Positions 54,524 through 63,617 of a stretch of DNA of 64,000 nucleotides are shown piece by piece (within the stretch, counting starts at the first letter, position 1; each line of letters begins with the position of its first letter). The translations under genes were made by a program, and so were the position numbers. Source of the DNA: an uncultured Cryomorphaceae bacterium. GTDB taxonomy: Bacteria > Bacteroidota > Bacteroidia > Flavobacteriales > Schleiferiaceae. Below the pieces are notes generated by a model. That model was not told the origin of the DNA, ran no database searches, and saw nothing but the letters and a program-made list of their open reading frames with translations. The stretch covers positions 2,248,068 to 2,312,067 of the forward strand of contig CAKZJV010000007.1 in NCBI GenBank assembly GCA_937120475.1. Reading direction: 5' to 3'.

Positions 54524-55764
54524 CCGATCATGGAATAGACCATCTTTTCCGTCATCAGTACGGAAAGATGGTTTCCATACTAACCCGCATTTTCGGCCTG
54601 GAGCACTTGGAAACGGTAGAGGATGCCATTCAGGATACCTTTATCAAGGCCATGCAAGCCTGGAGAACCAACCCTCCGGAAAACCCGGAAGCCTGGTTGA
54701 TGCAGGCCTCTAAAAACCGTATCCTGGACCTAATCCGTAAACTGCAGGCCGAGGAAAAAAGAGCACCAAAAATTGCCTCAGGCCCCGCAGCTATTGCCTT
54801 GCAGGAATTATTCCTGGATCATGAAATTGCGGATAGCCAACTGAGAATGATCTTTACCTCCTGCCATCCTTCGCTAAAGGGTGGTGACCAAATAGCCTTT
54901 GCCTTAAAAACTATTTCCGGCTTTAGCACCCGTGAAATTGCGGGAGCACTACTTCTGAAGGAGGAAACGGTTAAAAAGCGATTGAGCCGGGCGCGCAAAA
55001 CCATAGTGGAGTCGGGCATGCGTTTCGAAATTCCCTATGGCCATAAGCTTGAGTTGCGACTGCAAATGGTGCTACGGGTATTATACCTGATTTTTAACGA
55101 AGGCTTTCACTCCAACCGTCAGGATATGCTGGTTAGAGAGGAATTATGCGGGGAGGCGCTGCGCCTTTGCCGGGCTTTGATGGACAACCCGCATACCAAG
55201 AATCCCGATGTATATGCCTTATTCGCCTTGTTCTGCTTTCAGTTGGTTCGTTTAAAAAGTAAAGTAGCTAAGGGCGGAGAGATTATTAGTTTAGAGAAAC
55301 AAGACCGGACCTTATGGAATAGGGATTTCATGAAGCTCGGAGACCGTGCAATGACCAAAGCCGTAGAAACCGATACCTACACCCCCTATCATTTTGAAGC
55401 GGCCATTGCTGCCGAGCATATAAAGGCCAAATCCTATGAGGAAACCAACTGGAACAGGATATTCCGTTGGTACACTATGCTTTATGAAATCCAACCAACC
55501 GACTTTGTACGACTAAATATGGCGATGGCCCAATTGCAAAGGGGGGAAAATGAGGAGTGTAAAAACCTGCTTCAAAGTATGCAGCCTCAAAACCTGGAGC
55601 AAAGAGGGTACCTATACTATGGACTTTGGGCCGAATATCATCATCGAAAAGGAGATAAAGAGCTATGCCTTGAAAATATGGACCGAGCTTTAAGCATGGT
55701 GCAAAACGAGCAGGAACGGGAGTACCTTGAAAAAAGGCGGAAAACCTTCTGCGATTCTTTATAA
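54520..55764 (+). CDS. ECF42-type RNA polymerase sigma factor with C-terminal extension
   Basis: A 414-residue sigma factor. Regions 2 and 4 occupy the first 180 residues (LEHLETVEDAIQDTFIKAMQAWRTNPPENPEAWL; ISGFSTREIAGALLLKEETVKKRLSRARKTI). The following 230 residues are helical and TPR-like with the DUF6596-type segment LRVLYLIFNEGFHSNRQDMLVREELC. This long extension and the linked YCII genes are the hallmark of the ECF42 group, which lacks a classical anti-sigma factor; the extension is thought to regulate the sigma factor. Target genes usually include the linked YCII genes. Confidence 0.9.
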   Translation: MTDHGIDHLFRHQYGKMVSILTRIFGLEHLETVEDAIQDTFIKAMQAWRTNPPENPEAWLMQASKNRILDLIRKLQAEEKRAPKIASGPAAIALQELFLDHEIADSQLRMIFTSCHPSLKGGDQIAFALKTISGFSTREIAGALLLKEETVKKRLSRARKTIVESGMRFEIPYGHKLELRLQMVLRVLYLIFNEGFHSNRQDMLVREELCGEALRLCRALMDNPHTKNPDVYALFALFCFQLVRLKSKVAKGGEIISLEKQDRTLWNRDFMKLGDRAMTKAVETDTYTPYHFEAAIAAEHIKAKSYEETNWNRIFRWYTMLYEIQPTDFVRLNMAMAQLQRGENEECKNLLQSMQPQNLEQRGYLYYGLWAEYHHRKGDKELCLENMDRALSMVQNEQEREYLEKRRKTFCDSL

Positions 55765-55816
55765 ATTCAAGTGCCACTCTGATCATCGTGGAAGGGTGAA
55801 GTACTATATTCATCCC

Positions 55817-56170
55817 ATGAAAAAAATCTACCACCTCTCTACCTGTACCACCTGCCAGCGGATCATTAAAGAATTAAACCCGGCTGATGATGTACAACTA
55901 CAGGATATAAAAACCCAGGCGATCACCGAAAAGCAAATTGATCAAATGGCGGAAATGGCCGGTTCTTACGAAGCTCTTTTCAGCCGTAGAGCCATGAAGT
56001 ACCAAAGCATGGGCTTAAAGGATAAAAACCTGTCTGAACAGGATTACCGCCAATTGATCCTGGAGGAGTACACCTTCCTCAAGCGTCCGGTAATTATTGC
56101 GGGGGATCAGATATTCGTGGGAAACAGCAAGAAGCAGGTGGAGGCCACCAGGCAGGCCTTAAGCCACTAG
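55817..56170 (+). CDS. ArsC/Spx-like thioredoxin-fold protein
   Basis: A 117-residue protein with CTTC (residues 10-13) at the start of a thioredoxin-like fold (YHLSTCTTCQRIIKEL) and C-terminal FLKRPVIIAGDQIFVGN, where ArsC proteins have an Arg-containing loop. It belongs to the arsenate reductase family in the broad sense; arsenate reduction is not shown. The ATG at 55817 is preferred because the upstream in-frame extension is not like the family. No arsenic resistance gene is near. Confidence 0.82.
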   Translation: MKKIYHLSTCTTCQRIIKELNPADDVQLQDIKTQAITEKQIDQMAEMAGSYEALFSRRAMKYQSMGLKDKNLSEQDYRQLILEEYTFLKRPVIIAGDQIFVGNSKKQVEATRQALSH

Positions 56171-56178
56171 AACTTTTC

Positions 56179-57087
56179 TTACTTCTTTTTGGGTTCAGCG
56201 CAACCGCAGAGCAGCTTATCAACCGGTTTATAGTGAAAGCTGATATCTGGATTTTTCTTCGGGTCGTGTAAACCTTTGAGCTCGATGGACGACCCGGCAG
56301 GAATTCCCTTCACCCTAAAAGACACCTCGTATTTAAAAAGAATGTCATTAAGAATGGTCACCCGGCAGTCCAGGCACCTTTGAACCGAATCCGTAGCTTG
56401 CGCGGTGGACGTATCAGGAACGTAATAATAAGGAAGAAAGAGCTGTCCCATTTGCAGGGAGTCCCTTTTGATGCCACCAATGCCCGAGGCCCCGGGTGCA
56501 CCCGAATTTCGCCAGGGAAAGTCTTTACATTCCACATTTATGGGTATTACATCCACGCCTGAACCTATAAAGGAGCTATCGAATTTCACGGGCAGGTATT
56601 TCACGTATGGCGGTTGGAGCAGGTTATAGTTCATATTCACCGTTTGGCCCGGCTTTTCTCCCTCAAGAGTAAATTCATCAGGTTCAACCAGGCCTATGTC
56701 GTAAACCGTATTGGAATCGCTAAGCGCATGAGGCACTTTTTTAAAGACAGGAGGCGAAGCAATGTAATATTTGGAAATATAAAAGGAGTCCTTTTTAAGG
56801 GTGTCGAACTGTGGCCCAAACGGGATACCGGAAAGAACCTGGTTGCCGGTATTCCATAAAAAACCCCTTTCGCCACCCGGGAGTTTACCAGGAACCGAAA
56901 TAATTGTGTTACAGCCATAGAGGGTTACAGGCTGACGTGCGCTGTCCGAATGTGGTAAGGTGGTATTTCCCAGGTTGAAGTTTACGTAGCCGGGACCGTT
57001 CGGGATGTAAGTATTTTGTGCGCTTGCACCTAAAGTAAGGAGGGTAAACGCAAGGCACAGCATACTAAGTTTGGTGGTTGCTTGCAT
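56179..57087 (-). CDS. Secreted hypothetical protein, 302 residues
   Basis: A signal peptide ends near residue 23 (LGASAQN). The mature part is beta-rich with aromatic residues (GYVNFNLGN, PPVFKKVPHALSDSNTVYDIGLVEP) and four Cys clustered as CLDC in the middle and CGC at the end. I cannot assign a family. It is 109 bases after the next gene on the same strand and probably separate. Function unknown. Confidence 0.6.
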   Translation of the reverse strand: MQATTKLSMLCLAFTLLTLGASAQNTYIPNGPGYVNFNLGNTTLPHSDSARQPVTLYGCNTIISVPGKLPGGERGFLWNTGNQVLSGIPFGPQFDTLKKDSFYISKYYIASPPVFKKVPHALSDSNTVYDIGLVEPDEFTLEGEKPGQTVNMNYNLLQPPYVKYLPVKFDSSFIGSGVDVIPINVECKDFPWRNSGAPGASGIGGIKRDSLQMGQLFLPYYYVPDTSTAQATDSVQRCLDCRVTILNDILFKYEVSFRVKGIPAGSSIELKGLHDPKKNPDISFHYKPVDKLLCGCAEPKKK

Positions 57088-57196
57088 GGGGTTTGGTTTG
57101 GTGATGGAAAAATAAACCTTCCACTAAGGTAGCTGATAAGCTTGCCCCGGCTAACGCAATTGGCTCAAAAGGAGTGCTTTTCTGAGTAGGCGGGGG

Positions 57197-58264
57197 TTAA
57201 TTTTTAGCAAAACGCACCGCTGAAGCAGCCTGGTGTTTCAATCGTATCCAGTAAAGCCCGGAAGAAAGTCCGGACACGTTAAGCCCCTCTTCTAAAGAAA
57301 GAACCTCTTCTTCCCATAGTAGCTTCCCCCGGGCATCGAGAACCTGAATAATGGCGGAGGAACCTTCCGGCCAAAGCAGGCTGAGCTTATCTTGTACCGG
57401 GTTGGGGTAAATAGCCAGCGAAGGCTTTGTGATCTCTCCGGAAGAAAAATGATTTGCACAACCCGCACCAAACAAAGTGTCGTGTTTCCCGATGTTCCAT
57501 TTACTTAAACTATCCAGAACCACTGCCTCAACGGCCAGCTTGATCTGGTTGGCGGTTGCAGCCGTAAGGCTGGAGTTGAAAGTGATGGCGGTGGGGTTTT
57601 TACGGAACATGGCAGTATAAAATGAACAGGCAGCCGCATAACTTCCCGCTAGGGAAGGGTGGCTTTCATCGGCTGTGTATAGCTCAATGTTGGGGTATTG
57701 GTTGCGGATGTATCTCCAAACCTGCCCCACGGGCGATACCACCGCATTGTTGGTGTCGGCCATGTGCATATACCGCAGGTACAGCAAGCTGTCCATCCCC
57801 TCGTAAGTACACACGTAAGGCCAGTTGGGGTAGGCTGCGCAAAGTGCCTGGTCTCCGTTTTTACGGCCCCAGGTCATGTAGAACATAGTTTCTGCGCACG
57901 GATTGTGAAAGTTGATCACACTGTCCAGGTAGCGGGCGGGTGGGTACACCATAAGCTCCACGCTCGATGGTTCGCGGGATGGCCGCTGGCTTTGCTCCTG
58001 CAGCACCACAAAATCCCAGTTTCCGTCCGCAATTTTGCCCAGGGATACCGAAGAACCGTGGTGCCCCCATAAGGACCATCCACCCGGAGTATGTTGATCA
58101 AAAATTACGGTATCGCCCACCGAAGCAGCCACATCGGCAACGAGCTGCGGCAGATTGTTGGCGTTGGTGTAACTGTTGCCGAGGAACAAAACCCTGCGGG
58201 TATTATTTTGCCCACAAGTAAGCTGGTACAACAGTAACATTATAAAGAGGAGCCTAACTTGCAT
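57197..58264 (-). CDS. SGNH-type hydrolase with T9SS sorting domain
   Basis: A signal peptide ends near residue 18 (TCGQ). The hydrolase domain begins RVLFLGNSYTNANNL (the GDS-type Ser within GNS) and the C-terminal catalytic pair is in DESHPSLAGS (Asp and His). A type A sorting domain follows: LAIYPNPVQDKLSLLW, then the SGLYWIRL strand. The enzyme would be exported by T9SS and act as an esterase on surface or extracellular substrates; the fold is like DUF4886. The substrate is unknown. Confidence 0.78.
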   Translation of the reverse strand: MQVRLLFIMLLLYQLTCGQNNTRRVLFLGNSYTNANNLPQLVADVAASVGDTVIFDQHTPGGWSLWGHHGSSVSLGKIADGNWDFVVLQEQSQRPSREPSSVELMVYPPARYLDSVINFHNPCAETMFYMTWGRKNGDQALCAAYPNWPYVCTYEGMDSLLYLRYMHMADTNNAVVSPVGQVWRYIRNQYPNIELYTADESHPSLAGSYAAACSFYTAMFRKNPTAITFNSSLTAATANQIKLAVEAVVLDSLSKWNIGKHDTLFGAGCANHFSSGEITKPSLAIYPNPVQDKLSLLWPEGSSAIIQVLDARGKLLWEEEVLSLEEGLNVSGLSSGLYWIRLKHQAASAVRFAKN

Positions 58265-58394
58265 GGTGGGTTTTATGCCTACAATTTACTAAAAGCAAGA
58301 AAAGCCGTTGCTGGAGTTGATAAGGGGAATGCCGGAGATTTTGAAATACAATGAAAGCCTCTTGAGGTATGGAACCCATTATACCTGTAATACC

Positions 58395-59123
58395 CTACGT
58401 TTTATGCTGGAGTGTATTTTTCACGTTTTCAAAAACTTCCATCTTACTTTGAAAATCTTTGACGCTGCTTTCAAAATGCCAATTAACCTTACCCTCCGTA
58501 AACACTGCCCATTCTGTTTTGTGCTTTTCAAGTTCATTGGTTTTATTCCTTTGATCCAGGTAAGCCAAAGCCCCAATGGCTGTGCCTTGGTCATAATAGA
58601 GACCTTTTTGTTTGAGGTAATAGTCGAGATATTGGTTTAAGAAGTCAATCGATTTTTGATTATTAAAAGTGGCCATTGCAATACAGTAATCCTGGCCAGC
58701 GTAACACACCTCGCTTTTTAGGAGAAGCTTTCCAATTTGCTCCTGAAACTGGAGTTGATCTTTAAAGGCAGCGAATAAGGCCCCTACCTTTCGCGTTCGC
58801 CAATTGAAGTCGCCCAGTAAATTTGAAATGACTTCAACCGTTATTTCGGGAAAAATATGATTCAAGTAGTTCAGGATTCTCTTATCCGGAATTTGATACT
58901 CTCCTAGCGTCATGTAAAAAGGAAGAACAAACTTGTGCACGAACTCCTTATCCAAATCATATCCATTAGCAGGGACTTTTAAGTCGGAGAATGGACTTGC
59001 TTGGTAAGAGGTGGCCCCCTTGCTGTGTAACTCTTCGGGTGTATTCATTTCGTTTTCCATAGGTGGTTGGTTAGGTGCACTATTTTCTGTCAGAGTGATG
59101 ACGAAGAAAATAAAAAACTTCAT
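58395..59123 (-). CDS. Hypothetical protein, DUF6000-like
   Basis: A 242-residue protein. The region ILNYLNHIFPEITVEVISNLLGDFNWRTRKVGALFAA with CYAGQDYCIAMATFNNQKSIDFLNQYLDYYL resembles DUF6000, helical repeat proteins sometimes linked to polymorphic toxin immunity; this assignment is tentative. An alternative start at 59060 (MENEMNTPEEL) avoids the odd hydrophobic N-terminus. The 130 bases between it and the SGNH gene are without recognised features. Confidence 0.5.
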   Translation of the reverse strand: MKFFIFFVITLTENSAPNQPPMENEMNTPEELHSKGATSYQASPFSDLKVPANGYDLDKEFVHKFVLPFYMTLGEYQIPDKRILNYLNHIFPEITVEVISNLLGDFNWRTRKVGALFAAFKDQLQFQEQIGKLLLKSEVCYAGQDYCIAMATFNNQKSIDFLNQYLDYYLKQKGLYYDQGTAIGALAYLDQRNKTNELEKHKTEWAVFTEGKVNWHFESSVKDFQSKMEVFENVKNTLQHKT

Positions 59124-59227
59124 GGTGGTGAAATTTGTACTTGCTCCTCAAGGCCTAAAGTTATCAAAGTACTTTATTTTCGCTTAGCCTGAGCACCCAT
59201 GCTCGGGCTAGAGCAGGGTGCGTAATT

Positions 59228-59827
59228 TTAGAAGTCCACGGGATCTTTCCTGGAATAATTCTTTACGGCAATGGTTAAAAAAGTAAGCAGGGTGCTGTCC
59301 CGGCTTTGCTTTAAATCGGCCAGGAAATGCTGGTCGCTCCCGCTGATAAAGTTACGGCCCATCCTTCCGGTGTACTGCTTAAAATGAATGTCGTAAGCTT
59401 CGGGACGGGCGCCTTTTACCGTGGTATGGATATGGCGGTTATCGCTGGAACGGCCGTAATCTCCCGGCAGGATGGTTTGAACCAGTATCCGCCCCTGGCT
59501 GTCCGTAATGGCCGTGCCATTTAGGCGGGCCGTGGACTCGTCATTAGGGTTGGCCGGGTCATACTGGCCTAGGGTTGAGGTGTGATAGAGTTTTATCGGT
59601 ACATGGACCAAAGGCGACTGGCTTTCCTTCGAAATAAAAGTCAGGCATAAGCTCAGCTTCTGTCCGGGTTCTTGGGAATGACTAATTTGAACCGCGCTAG
59701 TCACTTCTAAATTTTCAAAGGCCCGGAAAGTTTCCTCTTCCGAAGGACTAAGGACGGGGATGGTGCGGTCCACGGAACATTGCAGGAACATAGGAGCGAT
59801 CAGGATCAGGCTTATAAAATGTTTCAT
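59228..59827 (-). CDS. Intradiol-dioxygenase-like lipoprotein
   Basis: A lipoprotein signal ends in MFLQC (Cys17). The fold is that of the intradiol ring-cleavage dioxygenases (protocatechuate 3,4-dioxygenase beta type): LYHTSTLGQYDP, then LPGDYG and RHIHTTV carry the four possible Fe(III) ligands (two Tyr, two His). Known homologues that are cytoplasmic cleave catechols; this exported version may act on extracellular aromatics, or may be a surface protein using only the fold. No other aromatic degradation gene is near. Confidence 0.62.
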   Translation of the reverse strand: MKHFISLILIAPMFLQCSVDRTIPVLSPSEEETFRAFENLEVTSAVQISHSQEPGQKLSLCLTFISKESQSPLVHVPIKLYHTSTLGQYDPANPNDESTARLNGTAITDSQGRILVQTILPGDYGRSSDNRHIHTTVKGARPEAYDIHFKQYTGRMGRNFISGSDQHFLADLKQSRDSTLLTFLTIAVKNYSRKDPVDF

Positions 59828-59835
59828 CGCAGTTA

Positions 59836-60447
59836 TTAATGTGGATTGCTTTGGCGGGCCGGAGTATCCCGAGCATAAAACTTGTACTTAAACTGGGCAC
59901 TTTCATGGCTGGCAAATAAAATTAACAGAAAAGCACCATACGAGTCCTTCACTCCATCTACAATCAAATTCTTTTCTGTGTCAATACCTATACGAATGTG
60001 TAAATAGTCATAGGCACCTAATATTAGAGGGATATTATGAGCAATGATATTTCTGTTCTTGACGTAGAAATAGCCATCTTTTTTCATCTGCCCCGCTATT
60101 ACTACTGACTTTATCAAACGGTCTTTTTTATAAAATGAGATTTTAAGCTCACGGTCGTTTAAAGCATTGATTTTGAAGGAAAAGAGGTCTGTGCTATCTG
60201 CCTGAATCCCTTTATTTCTAACATCCCTGATTATAAACTGTGAAAAATCATGGTACTTGACAAATAGAAAGCCGTTAAACTGCATTTCAGTGGCTTTCAT
60301 AAAATAGTGGCCGTTTAACCCACCCGGGTCACCAAACTTCTGAATGTTACTTTCCTCTACTGTACTTAAACTAATGCAGCCCTGAAAAAACAGACAAGCA
60401 AAGAGATAAGTTAAAGAGGTTCTGAGCGTTTTACCGAAAGATCTCAT
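59836..60447 (-). CDS. Hypothetical lipoprotein
   Basis: From the ATG at 60447 the protein starts MRSFGKTLRTSLTYLFACLFFQGC, a lipoprotein signal with Cys near residue 24; the frame is open another 37 codons upstream but that part has no sense. The mature part (about 180 residues, with repeated beta strands ending in GILAHNIP-type and IRIGIDTEKNLIV segments) has no family I recognise. It is 8 bases after the dioxygenase-like gene and is co-directional. Function unknown. Confidence 0.6.
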   Translation of the reverse strand: MRSFGKTLRTSLTYLFACLFFQGCISLSTVEESNIQKFGDPGGLNGHYFMKATEMQFNGFLFVKYHDFSQFIIRDVRNKGIQADSTDLFSFKINALNDRELKISFYKKDRLIKSVVIAGQMKKDGYFYVKNRNIIAHNIPLILGAYDYLHIRIGIDTEKNLIVDGVKDSYGAFLLILFASHESAQFKYKFYARDTPARQSNPH

Positions 60448-60609
60448 AAAGGTTTTATACTGTGAGTTATTCACTTTCGAGGAAAGGACTCTTACAGGGC
60501 TTGTTTTTGAGCTTTGGCACTGGTAATGCGCTTCTAAATACTTAGCAACAAAAGGCAAACACCGTTCATGGGCAATTTCCGAAATTTAGAATAGATGGAA
60601 AGCTATGAT

Positions 60610-61488
60610 CTAAGAAGAGGATTTTGACAAAGAAGGCTTACCTCTTCCCTTAAGCTTTAGAGTATAAATGGCGTATGCCCCCGCAAACAAAATCCCGGCT
60701 ACGGTGGCCATTGCCCCGGCAATACTACCATTTAGCCAAGTGGCCAATGCATAACCGCCTACTGAAATCAAAAGGCTGATGATGGATGTGTAGAAAAGCA
60801 TTTTTTTAAGCTGGCCCGTAAGCAGGTAAGCGGCAGCGGGTGGAGCGATCAGTAAAGCCACCACCAGAATAGCCCCTACCGATTCAAAGGAAATTACGGT
60901 GGTAAGCGATACCAAACCCATAAAAATGAAGTGCCAGATGAGGGTGGAAATACCCAGAGCCTTGGCATAGTCCGGGTTAAAAGTGGTAATCACCAAGGCT
61001 TTATAGCCTACCCGCACGAAAACCAGAACCAGCAGGGCCATCCCCCCGCTGATCCATAGGGCGCGGGGCCCCAGTGAAATTCCGGATTCGGTAATGATGA
61101 GGTCCAAAGGCACGTAGGCAATCTCTCCGTACAACACACATTCCTGGTCCAGGTCCACCTGGCCGGTAAAGGCCGAAATAAGGATAACGCCAATGGCAAA
61201 TAACCAGGTGAAGGTAACGCCAATGGAGGCATCTTCCTGCAGTCGCGCCTTTTTGTGTAGTAACTCAATCAATACCGTGGTCAACACGCCTACCACGGCC
61301 GCGCCAATCAACATGGGGATATTATTTCGGGAACCCGAGATTAAAAAGGCGATCACAATGCCCGGCAAAACCGAATGGGAAATGGCATCGCCTACCATCG
61401 CCATTTTGCGAAGAATTAAAAAGCTGCCCAAGGTGCCACAACTCAAGGCGATGCAAAAAGCAGTCAATATGATGTACAGGGCTTCCAT
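60610..61488 (-). CDS. Metal ABC transporter permease (TroD-type)
   Basis: A 292-residue permease with eight or so membrane helices and the motif MVGDAISHSVLPGIVIAFL typical of Mn/Zn/Fe-type importers of the TroC/TroD group. It forms a heterodimer with the upstream permease-DtxR fusion; both are energised by the ATPase next in the operon and served by the binding protein. Its start codon overlaps the stop of the fused permease gene (one base shared). Metal specificity cannot be told from sequence. Confidence 0.9.
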   Translation of the reverse strand: MEALYIILTAFCIALSCGTLGSFLILRKMAMVGDAISHSVLPGIVIAFLISGSRNNIPMLIGAAVVGVLTTVLIELLHKKARLQEDASIGVTFTWLFAIGVILISAFTGQVDLDQECVLYGEIAYVPLDLIITESGISLGPRALWISGGMALLVLVFVRVGYKALVITTFNPDYAKALGISTLIWHFIFMGLVSLTTVISFESVGAILVVALLIAPPAAAYLLTGQLKKMLFYTSIISLLISVGGYALATWLNGSIAGAMATVAGILFAGAYAIYTLKLKGRGKPSLSKSSS

Positions 61489-62780
61489 CAGTTTCGAGGA
61501 TAAGGTATAGGGCTTTGGTGAGGATCGGTTTCCGGATAATCCAGCTCCCTCAACAATTGCGCTTCTATTTCGGGCGTAATAATGTGCTCAATGGTTTCGG
61601 CATTGGGGTGAATGTGATCGGCCTTCAGGCGCATGCGCTCAGTGAGGTACATTTCCCAAAGGCGGTGTAGCCGCACCACCCGCTTGGCCTCTTCGTAACC
61701 CTTCTCAGAAAGCTGCCATTTTTCCCCTTTAGGCATTATGTAAAAGTTTCTGCGCAATCTGCTAAGTGCGGTTTGATACTCGGATTGCGAAAAATGCCTT
61801 TTCCGCAATAGTTGCAGGTTGGAAAAAGTATCGGTTTCAGGATTATTTTCGCGTAAATGGTAAAAGGCTTTCAGCAGGTTTTCGGAGAGTATTTTTTTGC
61901 GGTTTTGCCGTTGCTGTTGGATACGGGCCAGGATACCTTTTTTAGGAGCCAGGAACAGGGAGAACAAGGCCAAAAAAGACAGGCACATCACAATCCACGG
62001 TCCGGTGGGCATATTGGGAGCGGTAAAAGAAATAAAGGAACCTACTAGTCCCGAAAAGCCTCCGGCCAAACCGGCCAATACCATCATCATCAAAAGGTTT
62101 TCGGTCCACGGGCGGGCCGTAGCGGCCGGAGTAATCAGCAATGCGGCCATCAGTACTACACCAACCGACTGAATACCAATAGATATGGCCAGTACAGTAA
62201 TGGTGGATAAAATAAACTGCAAGCGTTTTACCGGTAATCCCGAGGCTTCCGCAAAGGCCGGATTAAAACTCAAAAGCTTGAACTCCTTAAAAAATAAGGC
62301 GACTGTAATGAGCAGTATTAACGCTACAATACCATAGGCCAGCAAATCGTTTTGGGTCATAGCAGCGGCTTTTCCAAACAGGAATTGATCCAGCCCAGCC
62401 TGGTTACCCGCTCCCGAATGCTGAATAGAGGTTAAAAGCAAAATGCCTACTCCAAAAAAAACACTGAGAACCAAGCCAATGGAAGTGTCAGGTTTCAGCT
62501 TGGTGCTTTTGGAGAGGTGCTCAATCAGCAGCATGGCCAACCAACCGGATACCAAGGCACCGCTCATTAACACAAAGGGGTTTTTGGTTTGAAAAAGCAT
62601 AAAGGCAATGGCGATACCCGGTAGTATGGCGTGAGCTACCGCATCACCTACCAGGGAGCGTTTGCGCAAAAAGGCAAAAGTCCCCACGGTGGCGGCACTC
62701 ATCCCCAAAAAAATGGTTCCGAAGGCTACCACCCGCACGTTGGGGTCTTGAAAACTCAAAAATTCCAAAAGCTTATCCAT
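61488..62780 (-). CDS. Metal ABC transporter permease with C-terminal DtxR-type regulator domain (TroC-type)
   Basis: Residues 1-280 are a TroC-like permease (SLVGDAVAHAILPGIAI, eight to nine helices). From about residue 295 the chain becomes cytoplasmic and matches DtxR/MntR: a winged helix (SENLLKAFYHLRENN, HFSQSEYQTALSRLRRN, YIMPKGEKWQLSEKG) and a dimerisation domain with HRLWEMYLTERM and HIHPNAETIEHII, where ExxEH are metal-ligand positions, then DPHQSPIP. A metal-sensing repressor is thus tethered to the transporter. ATG at 62780 is chosen because the 24 codons upstream overlap the ATPase gene. I think this architecture exists in other Bacteroidota permeases, but cannot confirm. Confidence 0.85.
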   Translation of the reverse strand: MDKLLEFLSFQDPNVRVVAFGTIFLGMSAATVGTFAFLRKRSLVGDAVAHAILPGIAIAFMLFQTKNPFVLMSGALVSGWLAMLLIEHLSKSTKLKPDTSIGLVLSVFFGVGILLLTSIQHSGAGNQAGLDQFLFGKAAAMTQNDLLAYGIVALILLITVALFFKEFKLLSFNPAFAEASGLPVKRLQFILSTITVLAISIGIQSVGVVLMAALLITPAATARPWTENLLMMMVLAGLAGGFSGLVGSFISFTAPNMPTGPWIVMCLSFLALFSLFLAPKKGILARIQQQRQNRKKILSENLLKAFYHLRENNPETDTFSNLQLLRKRHFSQSEYQTALSRLRRNFYIMPKGEKWQLSEKGYEEAKRVVRLHRLWEMYLTERMRLKADHIHPNAETIEHIITPEIEAQLLRELDYPETDPHQSPIPYPRN

Positions 62781-63588
62781 CGCCCCGTCCTTCTTTTTCC
62801 TTGAATGCACTTTCGCGCAGGGGAAAGTCTTTTTTGGCAATAAGGTCGCCAATACGGGAAAGTACCGTTAAGCGGCCCCCGTAGGCCTCCTGCAAAAGAT
62901 CGGATGTAAATACTTCATCTTTAGGGCCGGCTGCTACCAGGCGAGTATTCAGCAGAACGATCCAATCAAAATACTCGTAGGCTGTTTGCAGGTCGTGGTG
63001 TACGATTACCACCGTTTTTCCCTGCTCCTTCATTTCGGTAAGCAGGGCCAGGATACTTTCTTCGGTAGCGGCATCCACCCCCACAAAAGGTTCGTCCATC
63101 AGGTAAATATCGGCCTGTTGAGCCAGGCTGCGGGCAATAAAAACCCTTTGTTGCTGGCCACCCGAAAGCTGGCTGATTTGCCTGCGGGCGTATTCCAGCA
63201 TGTTAACCTTTTCCAGTGAGCGGGTAGTAATTTCACGATCAACCGTTGACATTCGCCTGAACAGATTGCTCTTCCGGTAACGCCCCATTTGTACAACCTC
63301 AAAAACACTGGCCGGAAAATCCCAATCCACACTTTCCCTTTGGGGTACATAAGAAACCCGCTCACGTACGTCATCCAGCTTTTTACCGAAGAGGTTTACG
63401 TAGCCACTGTCGGGCTCCATCAGGCCCATAATGCTTTTAAGGAGGGTGGTTTTTCCGGATCCGTTGGGGCCAACAATGCCGATCAACTGTCCTTGGGGCA
63501 ATTGAAAGTCGATGTCCCAAAGTACCGGCTTGCGGTTGTAGCTGGCGGTGAGGTTATGCACTTCCAGGGCAGGCGTATTTATCTCCAT
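62773..63588 (-). CDS. Metal ABC transporter ATP-binding protein (TroB-type)
   Basis: A 271-residue ABC ATPase with Walker A GPNGSGKTT, signature LSGGQQQRVFIARSL, Walker B IYLMDEPFVGVD and the switch His in HHDLQTAYE. It energises the two permeases. ATG at 63588 is preferred to the ATG 11 codons upstream because the family starts near MEINTPALEVHNL. The gene overlaps the start of the fused permease by 8 bases. Confidence 0.92.
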   Translation of the reverse strand: MEINTPALEVHNLTASYNRKPVLWDIDFQLPQGQLIGIVGPNGSGKTTLLKSIMGLMEPDSGYVNLFGKKLDDVRERVSYVPQRESVDWDFPASVFEVVQMGRYRKSNLFRRMSTVDREITTRSLEKVNMLEYARRQISQLSGGQQQRVFIARSLAQQADIYLMDEPFVGVDAATEESILALLTEMKEQGKTVVIVHHDLQTAYEYFDWIVLLNTRLVAAGPKDEVFTSDLLQEAYGGRLTVLSRIGDLIAKKDFPLRESAFKEKEGRGDG

Positions 63589-63617
63589 CTTCAAACTTTC
63601 AAACTTTACAACCCATC

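Noticed and set aside
59186..59209. 9-bp stem with a 6-base loop (AGCCTGAGC...GCTCGGGCT) between two genes
   Set aside because: There is no T-run on either side and one pair is G-U; cannot be called a terminator with confidence.
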